Positions 34,733 through 44,098 of a stretch of DNA of 64,000 nucleotides are shown here, one piece after another. Under the pieces are notes generated by a model. The model saw nothing but the letters and a program-made list of their open reading frames with translations. It ran no database searches and was not told where the DNA came from. The stretch lies in NCBI RefSeq assembly GCF_003574295.1, contig NZ_BHGK01000001.1, forward strand, positions 1,798,001-1,862,000, in the 5' to 3' direction. The DNA is from Mediterraneibacter butyricigenes (GTDB lineage Bacteria; Bacillota; Clostridia; Lachnospirales; Lachnospiraceae). The position numbers and the translations under genes were made by a program. How positions within the stretch are numbered: the stretch's first letter is position 1; each line of letters opens with the position of its first letter.

Positions 34733-37429
34733 ATGAGTGAAAGCAGACACAATCTGGATCAGTTATTAAAGGAAATCCAAGCTGATGAAGAAAACCGTAA
34801 TAAAGGACATTTGAAAATCTTTTTCGGATATGCAGCTGGTGTGGGTAAAACCTATGCCATGTTAGAAGCAGCTCATATGGAAAAACAGCAGGGAATTGAC
34901 GTGGTAGCCGGTTATGTAGAACCCCACGCACGTCCCAAAACAGCAGCTCTTTTGAATGGCTTAGAAGTTCTTCCTACAAGAAAAGTTTTTTATAATGGTA
35001 TGATACTGGACGAATTCGACATTGGCATGGCGTTGAAAAGAAAACCACAGCTTATCCTTGTAGATGAACTTGCGCATACGAATGCCGAAGGATGCCGTCA
35101 TGCAAAACGGTATCAGGACATTAAGGAACTTTTGAATGCAGGGATTGATGTCTATACGACTGTCAATGTTCAGCATATTGAAAGCCTTTGTGATACAGTT
35201 GCATCCATTACGGAAATTGTTGTACGGGAACGCATCCCGGATTCTGTTTTTGATAATGCAGATCAGGTTGAATTAATAGATATTGAACCACAGGATTTGA
35301 TCAACCGTTTGAATACAGGAAATGTATACAGACAGACACAGGCAAAACAGGCAGTAGAAAATTTTTTTACAATAGAAAATTTGACAGCTCTCCGGGAGAT
35401 TTCACTGCGGCGATGTGCGGACCGGGTGAATATCCTCACAGAAAATATCCGCATAAAAAATCATGGAGATTATCACACAGGCGAACATATTCTTGTATGT
35501 CTATCTTCTTCTCCATCCAATGCGAAAATTATCCGTACCGCCGCAAAAATGGCTTCTGCTTTTAAAGGGGAGTTTACGGCTCTATTTGTAGAAACCCCAG
35601 ATTTTTCGGTGATGAGCGAGGAAAATGTAAAACGCCTGCGTTCAAATATTCGTCTTGCTGAGCAGCTTGGGGCAAAAATAGAAACAGTTTACGGAGAAGA
35701 TGTTCCGTTTCAGATTGCGGAATTTACTCGTTTGTCCGGTGTGTCAAAGATTGTGATCGGACGTAGTTCTGCTACAAAACGGCATTTGCTCAGCAAACCG
35801 ACCCTGACAGAAAAATTGATTGATTATGCCCCTAATCTGGATGTGCATATTATTCCGGATACGGTTTCTAATGCGGCAGTGTATCAGTTAAGAGGGGGCA
35901 GGAAAAAGAACCATATCGTATTCTCTGTCACTGATACATTAAAATCTACTGCGATTCTGATTTTATCCAGTCTAGTCGGAATGATTTTCCAGAAATTTGG
36001 ATTTGACGAAGCAAATATCATTACTGTTTTTGTTTTAGGTGTTCTTGTCACCGCTGTCATCACGAAACATCAGATATACAGCCTAATTTCCTCGATTGTA
36101 AGTGTTTTGGTCTTTAATTTCCTGTTTACGGAACCTCAATTTACCTTGCAGGCGTATGATCAGGGTTATCCTGTTACCTTTATTATCATGTTGTTGGCGG
36201 CATTTTTAACCGGTTCTCTTGCTATACGGATTAAAAACCAAGCAAAACAGGTGGCACAATCTGCTTACCGTACCAAAGTGTTATTTGATACAAACCAGCT
36301 ATTGCAACAGGCAAAAGATAAAAATGAAATTGTATCTGCAACTTCAAATCAGCTCATTAAACTCTTGGGAAAAGATATCGTTTTTTATTTAGCTGATGGA
36401 GAAGTGTTGGATACGCCGCATATTTTTTCTGTAACTGAAGAAAATTTGGAATCGTGTATTTCCGAAAATGAAAAGGCCGTTGCCGGCTGGGTATTGAAAA
36501 ACAATAAACGTGCCGGAGCTACAACAGGAACGCTTTCCAATGCAAAATGCCTGTACCTTGCTGTTCGCAGCAGTATGGTATATGGAGTTATTGGAATCGT
36601 GATGGGGGAAATACCTCTTGATCCATTTGAAAACAGTATTCTACTATCCATTCTCGGAGAATGTGCCCTGGCTTTGGAAAATGAGAAAAATGCCCGTGAG
36701 AAACAGGAGGCGGCCATTCTTGCAAAAAATGAACAGTTGCGAGCAAACCTGCTGCGTGCTATTTCACATGATTTGAGGACACCGCTGACATCCATTTCCG
36801 GTAATGCCAGCAATCTTTTGTCCAACGGTGATTCCTTTGATAATGATACAAAAAAGCAGCTGTACATGGATATTTATGATGATTCCATGTGGCTGATTAA
36901 CCTTGTAGAAAACTTGCTGGCTGTAACCCGGATTGAAGAAGGACGGTTGAATCTCCGTATAACGGAAGATTTGATGGATGACGTGATCACAGAAGCGTTA
37001 CATCATATTAACCGAAAGAGTGAAGAACATCATATTTCCGTTGAAAGCAAAGAAGAATTTCTTCTTGCAAAAATGGATGCAAAGCTTATTGTTCAGGTAA
37101 TCATCAATATTGTTGATAATGCTATCAAATATACACCTAAAAACTCTCATATTGTTATTCGGACAGAAAAGCGGGGAAAACAAGCAATCGTATCTATATC
37201 GGATGACGGGAACGGAATTGCTGACGAAATAAAGCCACGGATATTCGACATGTTCTATAGCGGTGCAAATCAAATTGCAGACAGCCGCCGAAGTTTAGGA
37301 CTCGGATTATCTTTGTGCAAGTCCATTATTAACGCCCACGGCGGAGAACTTACTGTTTCAGATAATCTGCCGCACGGAACAGTATTTACATTTACATTAC
37401 CGGCAGGGGAGGTCAAAGTATATGAATAA
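34733..37429 (+). CDS. kdpD: Sensor histidine kinase KdpD
   Basis: An 898-residue osmosensitive K+ sensor kinase. The N-terminal KdpD domain has a Walker A-like GYAAGVGKTYAM and the block LILVDELAHTNAEG. A universal-stress-like domain follows (about 245-375). Four transmembrane helices lie near 400-500, then a GAF-like region, the HisKA domain with His679 in AISHDLRTPLTS, and the ATPase domain (NIVDNAIKYTP, DDGNGI, LGLGLSLCKSI). The ATG is preceded by AAGGAGATG, and a -10-like TATAAT lies at 34703-34708. Its partner gene overlaps its 3' end by 8 bp. It is intact even though the Kdp pump is not. Confidence 0.95.
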   Translation: MSESRHNLDQLLKEIQADEENRNKGHLKIFFGYAAGVGKTYAMLEAAHMEKQQGIDVVAGYVEPHARPKTAALLNGLEVLPTRKVFYNGMILDEFDIGMALKRKPQLILVDELAHTNAEGCRHAKRYQDIKELLNAGIDVYTTVNVQHIESLCDTVASITEIVVRERIPDSVFDNADQVELIDIEPQDLINRLNTGNVYRQTQAKQAVENFFTIENLTALREISLRRCADRVNILTENIRIKNHGDYHTGEHILVCLSSSPSNAKIIRTAAKMASAFKGEFTALFVETPDFSVMSEENVKRLRSNIRLAEQLGAKIETVYGEDVPFQIAEFTRLSGVSKIVIGRSSATKRHLLSKPTLTEKLIDYAPNLDVHIIPDTVSNAAVYQLRGGRKKNHIVFSVTDTLKSTAILILSSLVGMIFQKFGFDEANIITVFVLGVLVTAVITKHQIYSLISSIVSVLVFNFLFTEPQFTLQAYDQGYPVTFIIMLLAAFLTGSLAIRIKNQAKQVAQSAYRTKVLFDTNQLLQQAKDKNEIVSATSNQLIKLLGKDIVFYLADGEVLDTPHIFSVTEENLESCISENEKAVAGWVLKNNKRAGATTGTLSNAKCLYLAVRSSMVYGVIGIVMGEIPLDPFENSILLSILGECALALENEKNAREKQEAAILAKNEQLRANLLRAISHDLRTPLTSISGNASNLLSNGDSFDNDTKKQLYMDIYDDSMWLINLVENLLAVTRIEEGRLNLRITEDLMDDVITEALHHINRKSEEHHISVESKEEFLLAKMDAKLIVQVIINIVDNAIKYTPKNSHIVIRTEKRGKQAIVSISDDGNGIADEIKPRIFDMFYSGANQIADSRRSLGLGLSLCKSIINAHGGELTVSDNLPHGTVFTFTLPAGEVKVYE

Positions 37430-38123
37430 GTCACTAATATTAGTTGTAGAAGATGACAAATCTGTCAGAAATTTAATTACAACAACCTTAAAAACGCACG
37501 AATACCGATATCTGACGGCACCCGATGGTCAATCGGCAATTTTAGAAACATCTTCACACAATCCTGACATTGTTTTACTTGATTTAGGACTTCCTGATAT
37601 AGACGGTGTTGAGATTATTAAAAAAATCCGTACTTGGTCAAATGTGCCAATTATTGTAATCAGTGCTCGCAGTGAAGATACCGATAAAATTGATGCGTTG
37701 GATGCTGGCGCAGATGATTATTTAACAAAGCCATTTTCTGTTGAGGAACTGCTTGCCAGACTACGAGTCACGCAAAGAAGGTTATCGATGATGCAAAAAG
37801 TATCCCCTGCCGAAGCGGTTGTTTTTGTAAACGGAAAACTTCGTGTAGATTATGCTGCAGGTTGTGCTTATTTGAATGAAGAAGAGTTGCATTTAACACC
37901 TATTGAATATAAGTTGCTTTGCCTGTTGACAAGAAATATAGGAAAAGTTCTGACCCATACTTTCCTTACGCAAAGCATTTGGGGAAATAGTTGGAATAAT
38001 GATATTGCTTCCCTTCGTGTGTTTATGGCAACACTTCGTAAAAAAATCGAGAAAGAACCGAACTCTCCACAATATATCCAAACACACATTGGCGTGGGGT
38101 ATCGGATGCTGAAAGTTGATTGA
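37422..38123 (+). CDS. kdpE: Response regulator KdpE (OmpR family)
   Basis: A 233-residue regulator. The receiver domain has the acidic pocket (VVEDDK), phospho-acceptor Asp54 in VLLDLGLPDIDG, and the lysine in LTKPFS. The C-terminal winged helix (HLTPIEYKLLCLLTRN, then RVFMATLRKKIEKEP) is of OmpR type. It starts inside the end of kdpD, so it is co-translated. The classical target, the kdpFABC promoter, has been lost from this window, so KdpE may now act on the ktr genes or elsewhere. Confidence 0.94.
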   Translation: MNKSLILVVEDDKSVRNLITTTLKTHEYRYLTAPDGQSAILETSSHNPDIVLLDLGLPDIDGVEIIKKIRTWSNVPIIVISARSEDTDKIDALDAGADDYLTKPFSVEELLARLRVTQRRLSMMQKVSPAEAVVFVNGKLRVDYAAGCAYLNEEELHLTPIEYKLLCLLTRNIGKVLTHTFLTQSIWGNSWNNDIASLRVFMATLRKKIEKEPNSPQYIQTHIGVGYRMLKVD

Positions 38124-38155
38124 ACTTCACAACACCATAGTTAAAGTTGGAATAT

Positions 38156-38232
38156 AAGCTGTAGATCTGTATAAGGGACCCGTACGCACAGTTCAATGGG
38201 AGGGGCGAGAAAATATATTCTTCCTCTTCCTG
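38156..38232 (+). other. Possible 3' remnant of a group II intron
   Basis: AGCTGT (38157-38162) can pair with ACAGTT (38188-38193) around GGGACCCGTACGC, and a second imperfect stem follows (GGGAGGGGCGAG near 38198 with TTCCTCTTCC). The layout recalls domains V and VI of group II introns, but the tetraloop and exact domain V length do not fit well. No reverse transcriptase is present. Low confidence. Confidence 0.25.
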
Positions 38233-38286
38233 TTAAATAACTAGACACAGACGGCAACTTTTAAATTTCCTCTAATAGCGGGCTAT

Positions 38287-38484
38287 TTAAGTATCGCGCA
38301 GTTTTGCATTTGCAGATCGCCATTCCCTTTTAGGTTCATGTTTCCCACAATCGTCGCAGGTCTGTGGCCAGTTGATTTTCCATTCAAAATACTCATCTCT
38401 GGTAATCACACCGGATTTCAGATCTTCTTTTCTGAGAATCCATTCTTTCATAAAATCATTCAGAATTCCATAATTAAACCACAT
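38287..38484 (-). pseudogene. Short Cys/Trp-rich protein fragment, function unknown
   Basis: It encodes 65 residues from ATG 38484, but the frame with similar character opens about 25 codons upstream (AVRYHDSDSWPAHPPVA), just after a stop codon. The composition (many Trp, Lys and Glu, CDDCGKHEPKREWRS at the end) looks like a real protein tail rather than a random frame. Without an upstream ribosome-binding site it is probably the C-terminal remnant of a gene from a mobile element. Confidence 0.45.
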
Positions 38485-38581
38485 AGCGACAGGCGGATGA
38501 GCTGGCCAGCTATCAGAGTCATGGTAACGGACAGCGGTATCTTCGATGGAATTGTTTTACAGGCTGCTTTTTGTCTTATGA

Positions 38582-38610
38582 TGTACCAAAGAGTAGTACT
38601 CTTTGGTACA
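38582..38610. terminator. Perfect 13-bp stem-loop downstream of the MMPL transporter
   Basis: TGTACCAAAGAGT (38582-38594) and ACTCTTTGGTACA (38598-38610) enclose three bases. It lies 17 bp beyond the transporter stop codon on the minus strand. No T run follows on that strand, so it could stabilise the mRNA 3' end or be a rho-independent terminator of weak type. Confidence 0.5.
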
Positions 38611-38627
38611 CTTTGCGTTTTCGATTC

Positions 38628-40694
38628 TTACTTCGGTAAAAATCCCTTGCTAGTCTTTACGATCACCTTGTCAAATACCATAAAGACGGAAGGCAGGACA
38701 AAGATGACCACGACCATACTGATCAGGGCCCCACGCGCCATCAGGATACAGAGCGAGCTGATCATATCGATGTTGGAGTAAACGCCGACGCCGATCGTTG
38801 CTGCAAAGAAACTCAAGGCACTGACCATGATGGATTGTGCTGATACACGGTGGGCAGTGGTGATGGCGTCGTATTTCTCTGCACCATGATTCCGCTCTCG
38901 TTTGTAGCGTGTGGTCATTAGGATCGCATAATCTACGGTGGAACCAAGTTGGATCGTACCGATGACAATGGAAGCCACGAAGGGCAGCTTAGTACCCATA
39001 TAATAGGGGATTCCCATATTGATGAAAATTGCAAATTCAATGACGCTGACCAGAATCACCGGCAGGGAAATCGATTTAAACAGGATTAGGATGATCAGGA
39101 AAATAATGCCGATGGAAACGGCACTGACCGTCTTGAAATCCTTATCGGTAATGTCGATCAGGTCTGCGGTCAAAGGACCTTCGCCGATCAACATACCGCC
39201 CTCGTCGTAGGAGTGGAGAATCTGATTCAGTTCTTTGATTTGAGCGTTTAACTTATCGGTGGCCACCTTGTATTCGGAATTGACCAAAACTAACTGATAG
39301 TCCTCATTTTTCAGTGCTTCCGTCACAGAATCCGGGATCATGTCTTCTGGAATATTGGATCCAATCATGGAATCCAGACCCAATGCCCATTTGACACCGT
39401 CTACTTGATCCATTTCCTTTAACATTTTCCGCGTAGCAGAGGAGGGGACGGAACTGTCTACCAGAATCATATGGGTCGTGTTCATGTCGTAGTCTTCTTT
39501 TAATTTCTCATTTGCAATAATACTTGGCAAATCTTTCGGGAGCGTTTCGTCCAGGTTGTAGTAGACCTGTGTATGGTTGTTGCCATAAATAGCCGGGAAC
39601 AACAAGATCAGGAACAGAATCACGTAGATCTTGTAGCGTTTGGTAACTTTGTCAGATAAACGTCCGATATCCGGCAGGAATGGTTTATGTTTCGTTTTCT
39701 CGATCAGCTTGTCACAGCACAGAATCATGGACGGAAGAATCGTAACACAGGCGAGTACGCCAAGGATGACGCCTTTGACCATAACAATTCCGATATCCAT
39801 ACCCAGAGTAAAGGTCATAAAGCAAAGAGCGATAAATCCGGCGATGGTGGTAATGGAACTTCCCAGGATCGAGGAAAATGTTTGGGAAATGGCATGAGCC
39901 ATGGCGCGGTGTTTGTCTCCCTCATAGCGAATCTGCTGTTCTTCGTAGCTGTGCATCAGGAAAATGGAATAGTCCAAAGTGACACCTAATTGAAGAACGG
40001 CGGCCAGAGCTTTTGTGATGTAAGAAATTTCTCCGAGGAAATAGTTGCTGCCCAGATTGTAAATGATGGCAATACCGATACTGAGCATAAACAACAGTGG
40101 AACGAAGAAAGAGTTCATGGTTACGGCCAGGACGATGACTGCAAGAATGACTGCAATCAGGACATAAACCGGAGTCTCTTTCTCGGCCAGGTTTTTGGTA
40201 TCGGTTACAACAGCGGACATTCCGCTTAAGAAACATTGTTTTCCGGCAAGGGAGCGGATTTCAGCGATGGCATCCATGGTTCCGTCAGCGGAAGTTCCCT
40301 CGTCAAAGAAGATGGCCATCATCGTTCCGGTGTCGGAATTAAAGACATCATACAATTTGTCCGGCAGCATGCTTCTGGGGACTCTGATATCGGCAACAGA
40401 GTCATACCAGAGGACACGTTCTACATGATCGACGTCTTCAATCTTCGCTTTTAAGGCAGCCACATCTTTGTCTTCCATGCCGTCCACGATAAACATGGAG
40501 AAGGCGCCGGTATTGAAATCATTGACCAGAATATCCTGTCCCTGCATCGTCTCAATATCGTCTGGAAGATAGGTCAGTACGTCATAATTGACTCGGGTAT
40601 GCAGGTAGCCGAGAGTGGCAGGAATCAGTAGCAGGATACTGAGAATCAGGATCAGTATTCTGTACTTTACAACTTTCTTTCCGAAATTTACCAT
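38628..40694 (-). CDS. MMPL/RND-family transporter
   Basis: A 688-residue membrane protein of the MMPL branch of RND exporters. It shows the duplicated layout: a first transmembrane helix (ILILILSILLLIPATLGYL), an extracellular domain, five clustered helices including the signature LGVTLDYSIFLMHSY, then the same order repeated with LGSTVDYAILMTTRY. The Asp-Tyr pairs in both halves are the proton-relay positions of the family. Substrates are typically lipids or hydrophobic drugs. No accessory fusion protein is nearby. A strong promoter and two operator-like palindromes lie upstream, so a repressor encoded elsewhere probably controls it. Confidence 0.92.
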   Translation of the reverse strand: MVNFGKKVVKYRILILILSILLLIPATLGYLHTRVNYDVLTYLPDDIETMQGQDILVNDFNTGAFSMFIVDGMEDKDVAALKAKIEDVDHVERVLWYDSVADIRVPRSMLPDKLYDVFNSDTGTMMAIFFDEGTSADGTMDAIAEIRSLAGKQCFLSGMSAVVTDTKNLAEKETPVYVLIAVILAVIVLAVTMNSFFVPLLFMLSIGIAIIYNLGSNYFLGEISYITKALAAVLQLGVTLDYSIFLMHSYEEQQIRYEGDKHRAMAHAISQTFSSILGSSITTIAGFIALCFMTFTLGMDIGIVMVKGVILGVLACVTILPSMILCCDKLIEKTKHKPFLPDIGRLSDKVTKRYKIYVILFLILLFPAIYGNNHTQVYYNLDETLPKDLPSIIANEKLKEDYDMNTTHMILVDSSVPSSATRKMLKEMDQVDGVKWALGLDSMIGSNIPEDMIPDSVTEALKNEDYQLVLVNSEYKVATDKLNAQIKELNQILHSYDEGGMLIGEGPLTADLIDITDKDFKTVSAVSIGIIFLIILILFKSISLPVILVSVIEFAIFINMGIPYYMGTKLPFVASIVIGTIQLGSTVDYAILMTTRYKRERNHGAEKYDAITTAHRVSAQSIMVSALSFFAATIGVGVYSNIDMISSLCILMARGALISMVVVIFVLPSVFMVFDKVIVKTSKGFLPK

Positions 40695-40821
40695 AGTGAA
40701 TTCATTCCTTTCCTAGATAGATTCGGAATGAATCCAGAGATCAGGTATCAGGGGGAGTGCTAAAAGAAGAGGATGATCTATGAAATACATTCCGGTGATA
40801 ATACTGAATAGACTTTTTGGT

Positions 40822-40842
40822 AAAATGACCTACGGTCATTTT
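40822..40842. promoter_or_regulatory. Palindromic operator AAAATGACC-TAC-GGTCATTTT
   Basis: A perfect 9-bp inverted repeat with a 3-bp spacer, just downstream of the predicted -10 box of the MMPL gene. The pattern fits binding by a TetR-type dimer that blocks transcription. No tetR gene lies beside it in this window. Confidence 0.6.
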
Positions 40843-40854
40843 AGATATGAGAAT

Positions 40855-40883
40855 ACTATACACTGAAAATGACTAAAAGTCAA
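40855..40883 (-). promoter_or_regulatory. Sigma-A promoter of the MMPL transporter gene with overlapping operator
   Basis: On the minus strand TTGACT (40883-40878), a 17-bp spacer and TATAGT (40860-40855) form a near-consensus promoter. The palindrome TGACT-AAA-AGTCA (40870-40882) overlaps the -35 box and shares the TGAC/GTCA half-sites with the palindrome at 40822-40842, which suggests two sites for one regulator. Confidence 0.7.
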
Positions 40884-40982
40884 TCTTTGAATGGAGAAAA
40901 TATGGAGAAATTGCATAAAAGATAAGCGAAGATAAGCCTGATTTATGAAAAAATGACCAGATTTCGACCGGGAAGAAGTTCT

Positions 40983-41038
40983 AAAAAAGGATATGTAGCA
41001 GTAACGACATTTATCATACTTGCTACATATCCTTTATG
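40983..41038 (-). terminator. Intrinsic terminator after the LRR surface-protein gene
   Basis: On the minus strand AAAGGATATGTAGCA (from 41035) pairs with TGCTACATATCCTTT (to 40986), followed by TTT. It is a perfect 15-bp stem with a 20-nt loop, 30-odd bp after the stop codon. Confidence 0.75.
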
Positions 41039-41068
41039 TTTTAAATCTTATGTCCTATCTCAGAAGGA

Positions 41069-44000
41069 CTATTTTTTGATTGCGTTCTTTTTCTTAGTTC
41101 CAATGATGAGAACGAACAGCCCACAGGACAAGAAAGTCAACAGAACCCAGAAAGTTACATTTGTTGTATCGCCAGTTTTCACGTGATTAGACGTTGTTTT
41201 GGCGGTCTGGGATGCTTTTGAATTCTTATTTTTATCTGTAGACGGACCAGACGGATTGTTTTTGCGGTCCGGCGTTGGCTTCAGGGTATCTTTTGCCTTG
41301 ACAGTAACGGTGATTGTTTTGGTGACGGAGGCACCCTGGCTGTCGGTTACCTTGTAGGTTACTTCATAAGAACCGGCTTTTGAAGTGTCTACGGTGTTGT
41401 TGATCACTTCAATCTTTTGGGTGAGATCTCCATCCTCAGCGTCTTTCGCTGTAACATCAGCCTTTGCATCAAAAGTGTCCCCTACAGTCAGTGTCTTGTC
41501 ATTTGCTGTGATTACAGGAGCTGCATTGATAACCTCTGCTTTGAGAGAAACAGTCAAAGTAATTTCGATGTCTTTTACAACGTTGTAATTGTCGGTATCT
41601 TCTGGTGTATAAGTCACCTTGAACGTATTTGTACCGGCATTTCCGACAGAAGTGGTATCTGCGTCATCCTGCCATGTGAAGCCATTCGGAAGAGTGACGT
41701 CTTTCAGGACCTGTCCGGCCATTGCGGTTAAACCGGTTGGTACTTCATAAGTCGGATCTGCCTTAAGAATTGAGAATTCTTTCCAATCTGTCTCAGCGCT
41801 TGCATAGGTATCATTTGCTTTTACAATGGCTTTTACACGGTATTCTCCAGCGGAAACAGGCGCAGAAGGAATATCGGTCCATTCACCATTTTCATTTTTT
41901 ATCTGATAAGCAAAGGTAACGACTCGTTGATCTCCTGTAACGGTATAGTTATCCGTATCTACAGTGTATTCGCTGCCGTTGTAAGTCATGTTGAGGACAA
42001 AATTATCATTGAAAGAAATTGTGCTTGCCGCCTTTGCTTCCCAGCCGGCGTAATATGTTTGATTGGTTTTCAGAGTGGTTGCCGGGGTACCGGTACAATC
42101 AGCATTCTCATACCAACCTAGGAATTTGTAATTAGCCTTTGTTGGGGTGGCAAGATGATCCGTTGTAAAGTCTGTGTCTTCTGGGAAAGTTCCACCGTTA
42201 ACAACAGCGATAGAAGCATTGTATTTACGGTTGGCAACAGCTTTCTCCATATCAGTATTTGAAAGATAGATAATCTTTGGAGATGCATTCAACCACTGAT
42301 ATTCCTGTGTGCCAGCTGTTTTAGAGAAATTCTCACATGTTGTTACTGCGGACATATCAAGCACTTCTAAGGAGCGCAGGACATGCAGTGAGAATTGATT
42401 TAAGGTACTTAAAGTAGAAGGAAGTTTGATATATTTCAGGCCGGACATTTGACCAATAGCCTGAGAATCCAGTTTTACTACACCTTCTGGAATGACTAAA
42501 CGTTTGACTTGGTTACTACCAAGAAATACATAGGAATTAATCGTTGCATTCTTTGCCGGGGCAGCCCATTCTATGGTTGAAAGTTGTGTGCAGCCATTAA
42601 AGCAAGAAGCGCCTAAAGAGGTTACATTCATAGGTAATGACAGCGATGTCAGTCCTGTGTTTGAGAAAGCAGCGTTGTCGATTTGCAATCCTTCAGCAGA
42701 AACAGTTTGTGGAAAGTTTACCTCTGTTAAATTACTTAATCCTGAAAAAGCAGAACCACCGATCTCTTTTATACCTTCTGGCAATGTAATGCTCGACAGA
42801 CCGCTACAACCACTGAAGGCCTGACCACCGATTACAAGATTATTGGAGGAACCTCTAAAGCTGACCTCAGTAAGAGAAGGACAGGTAGCAAAGCCCTGGG
42901 TAGCTATGCCAGAAATACCTTCTGGTAAAATGACAGATTTTAAGGAAGTATTATTCTGAAAGGTCTGTGCACCCATCGTTAATCCTGCGCTACTGCCTAA
43001 AAAGTTGAGGGTTTTCAGTGATTTGCAGTTTTTAAAGGCTTGAGAGCCCACTTCTTTGACTCCGGAAGGCAAGGTTAATTCAGTAATTCCTGTACCCTGG
43101 AAGGCTTGTATGCTGATCGAAAGGTCAGAAACTTTTTCCGGGAATGTAACCGTTTTCAGGGAAGCTGTTCCGTTAAAGACACCTTGTCCGATACTTTGGA
43201 TTCCGGTTCCAAAGTGAACGGCTTCAATGGTTGAGTTTGATCCGAACATCCAGGTTCCTACGTTGATAACGCTATCTGAGAAAGTGAGCTCTTTTATTTT
43301 ACAGCCGGTAAATGCACCATTCGAAATGGTTTCAGTGCCATCCGGAACGGTATAGGTGGCTACTTCTTCTTTCCCGCAAGGGTATGCGATCAATGTTGTT
43401 CCGTCAGCAGAGAAGAGGACTCCGTCGATGAGTTTAAAAGAAGGATTCCCGGATTCTACTTGAAACTCATTGATACCAGATACATCGATGGACCAAGTGC
43501 CGATTTCTGTTACACTCTTTGAAATAGAAAGGCTGCTGACGGATGTCAGTCCATTGAATGCAAAATTTCCGATTCTTGAGACATCATTTTCGATTACGAT
43601 TTTCGTAATGTCATTTTTATAGCTTTTCCATGGCTGGGTTGCACTGGCATTTCCGGCATTTGTCGTATAATCTGCAATAGCGCCGTTACCGGAAATTGTT
43701 AACGTGTAAGTCGGATTGTTGTTATCCTCATTGTTCTGTTCCAATGTCCATGTTACGTGATCATTTTCGGTTGCACCACAATTTCCGGTTATGGCATTGG
43801 CAGTTAATGGGGTGACAACACTCTCTGCATCATCAGTTGCGGGTGTGATACTCTCGTTATGCGACTCTGTGGTCTCATTGCCGTCGTTTGCAATTGTATC
43901 AGAATTGCCTGTGGAGTCTGTCTCTTTGGTGACATCTGTTTTATCCGGAACAGATGTTGAAGGCGTCGTATCATTCGTCTGTTCTGTTGATGCAGTGACA

Positions 44001-44098
44001 TCTTCACTTTCTGCGGCGAAAGCGATAGAGTGCGCGCTAAAGAACATGGATAGGACAAGCAGACTGGCAAGCGCGGTTTTAAGTCTTTTTTGCTTCAT
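41069..44098 (-). CDS. BspA-like leucine-rich repeat surface protein with cell-wall sorting signal
   Basis: A 1,009-residue exported protein. The signal peptide is clear (basic start, then LASLLVLSMFFSAHSIAFA). A Thr/Ser/Glu-rich linker runs to about 110. About 20 LRR_5/BspA repeats follow (IGNFAFNGLTSVSSL, IKEIGGSAFSGLSNLTEV and similar) to about 620. A Listeria-Bacteroides-type repeat comes next (ANYKFLGWYENADCTG), then MBG-like and bacterial Ig-like domains (AKDAEDGDLTQKIEV, GSYEVTYKVTDSQG). The end is a sorting signal: HVKTGD, a hydrophobic helix and a KKKNAIKK tail. It is likely anchored to peptidoglycan by a sortase and binds host or bacterial surfaces. The ribosome-binding site is AAGGAG. 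Confidence 0.93.
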   Translation of the reverse strand: MKQKRLKTALASLLVLSMFFSAHSIAFAAESEDVTASTEQTNDTTPSTSVPDKTDVTKETDSTGNSDTIANDGNETTESHNESITPATDDAESVVTPLTANAITGNCGATENDHVTWTLEQNNEDNNNPTYTLTISGNGAIADYTTNAGNASATQPWKSYKNDITKIVIENDVSRIGNFAFNGLTSVSSLSISKSVTEIGTWSIDVSGINEFQVESGNPSFKLIDGVLFSADGTTLIAYPCGKEEVATYTVPDGTETISNGAFTGCKIKELTFSDSVINVGTWMFGSNSTIEAVHFGTGIQSIGQGVFNGTASLKTVTFPEKVSDLSISIQAFQGTGITELTLPSGVKEVGSQAFKNCKSLKTLNFLGSSAGLTMGAQTFQNNTSLKSVILPEGISGIATQGFATCPSLTEVSFRGSSNNLVIGGQAFSGCSGLSSITLPEGIKEIGGSAFSGLSNLTEVNFPQTVSAEGLQIDNAAFSNTGLTSLSLPMNVTSLGASCFNGCTQLSTIEWAAPAKNATINSYVFLGSNQVKRLVIPEGVVKLDSQAIGQMSGLKYIKLPSTLSTLNQFSLHVLRSLEVLDMSAVTTCENFSKTAGTQEYQWLNASPKIIYLSNTDMEKAVANRKYNASIAVVNGGTFPEDTDFTTDHLATPTKANYKFLGWYENADCTGTPATTLKTNQTYYAGWEAKAASTISFNDNFVLNMTYNGSEYTVDTDNYTVTGDQRVVTFAYQIKNENGEWTDIPSAPVSAGEYRVKAIVKANDTYASAETDWKEFSILKADPTYEVPTGLTAMAGQVLKDVTLPNGFTWQDDADTTSVGNAGTNTFKVTYTPEDTDNYNVVKDIEITLTVSLKAEVINAAPVITANDKTLTVGDTFDAKADVTAKDAEDGDLTQKIEVINNTVDTSKAGSYEVTYKVTDSQGASVTKTITVTVKAKDTLKPTPDRKNNPSGPSTDKNKNSKASQTAKTTSNHVKTGDTTNVTFWVLLTFLSCGLFVLIIGTKKKNAIKK

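Noticed and set aside
38338-38781. Plus-strand open frame overlapping the hairpin and the end of the MMPL gene
   Set aside because: It is antisense to the transporter and the small fragment gene, and lacks protein-like features of its own.
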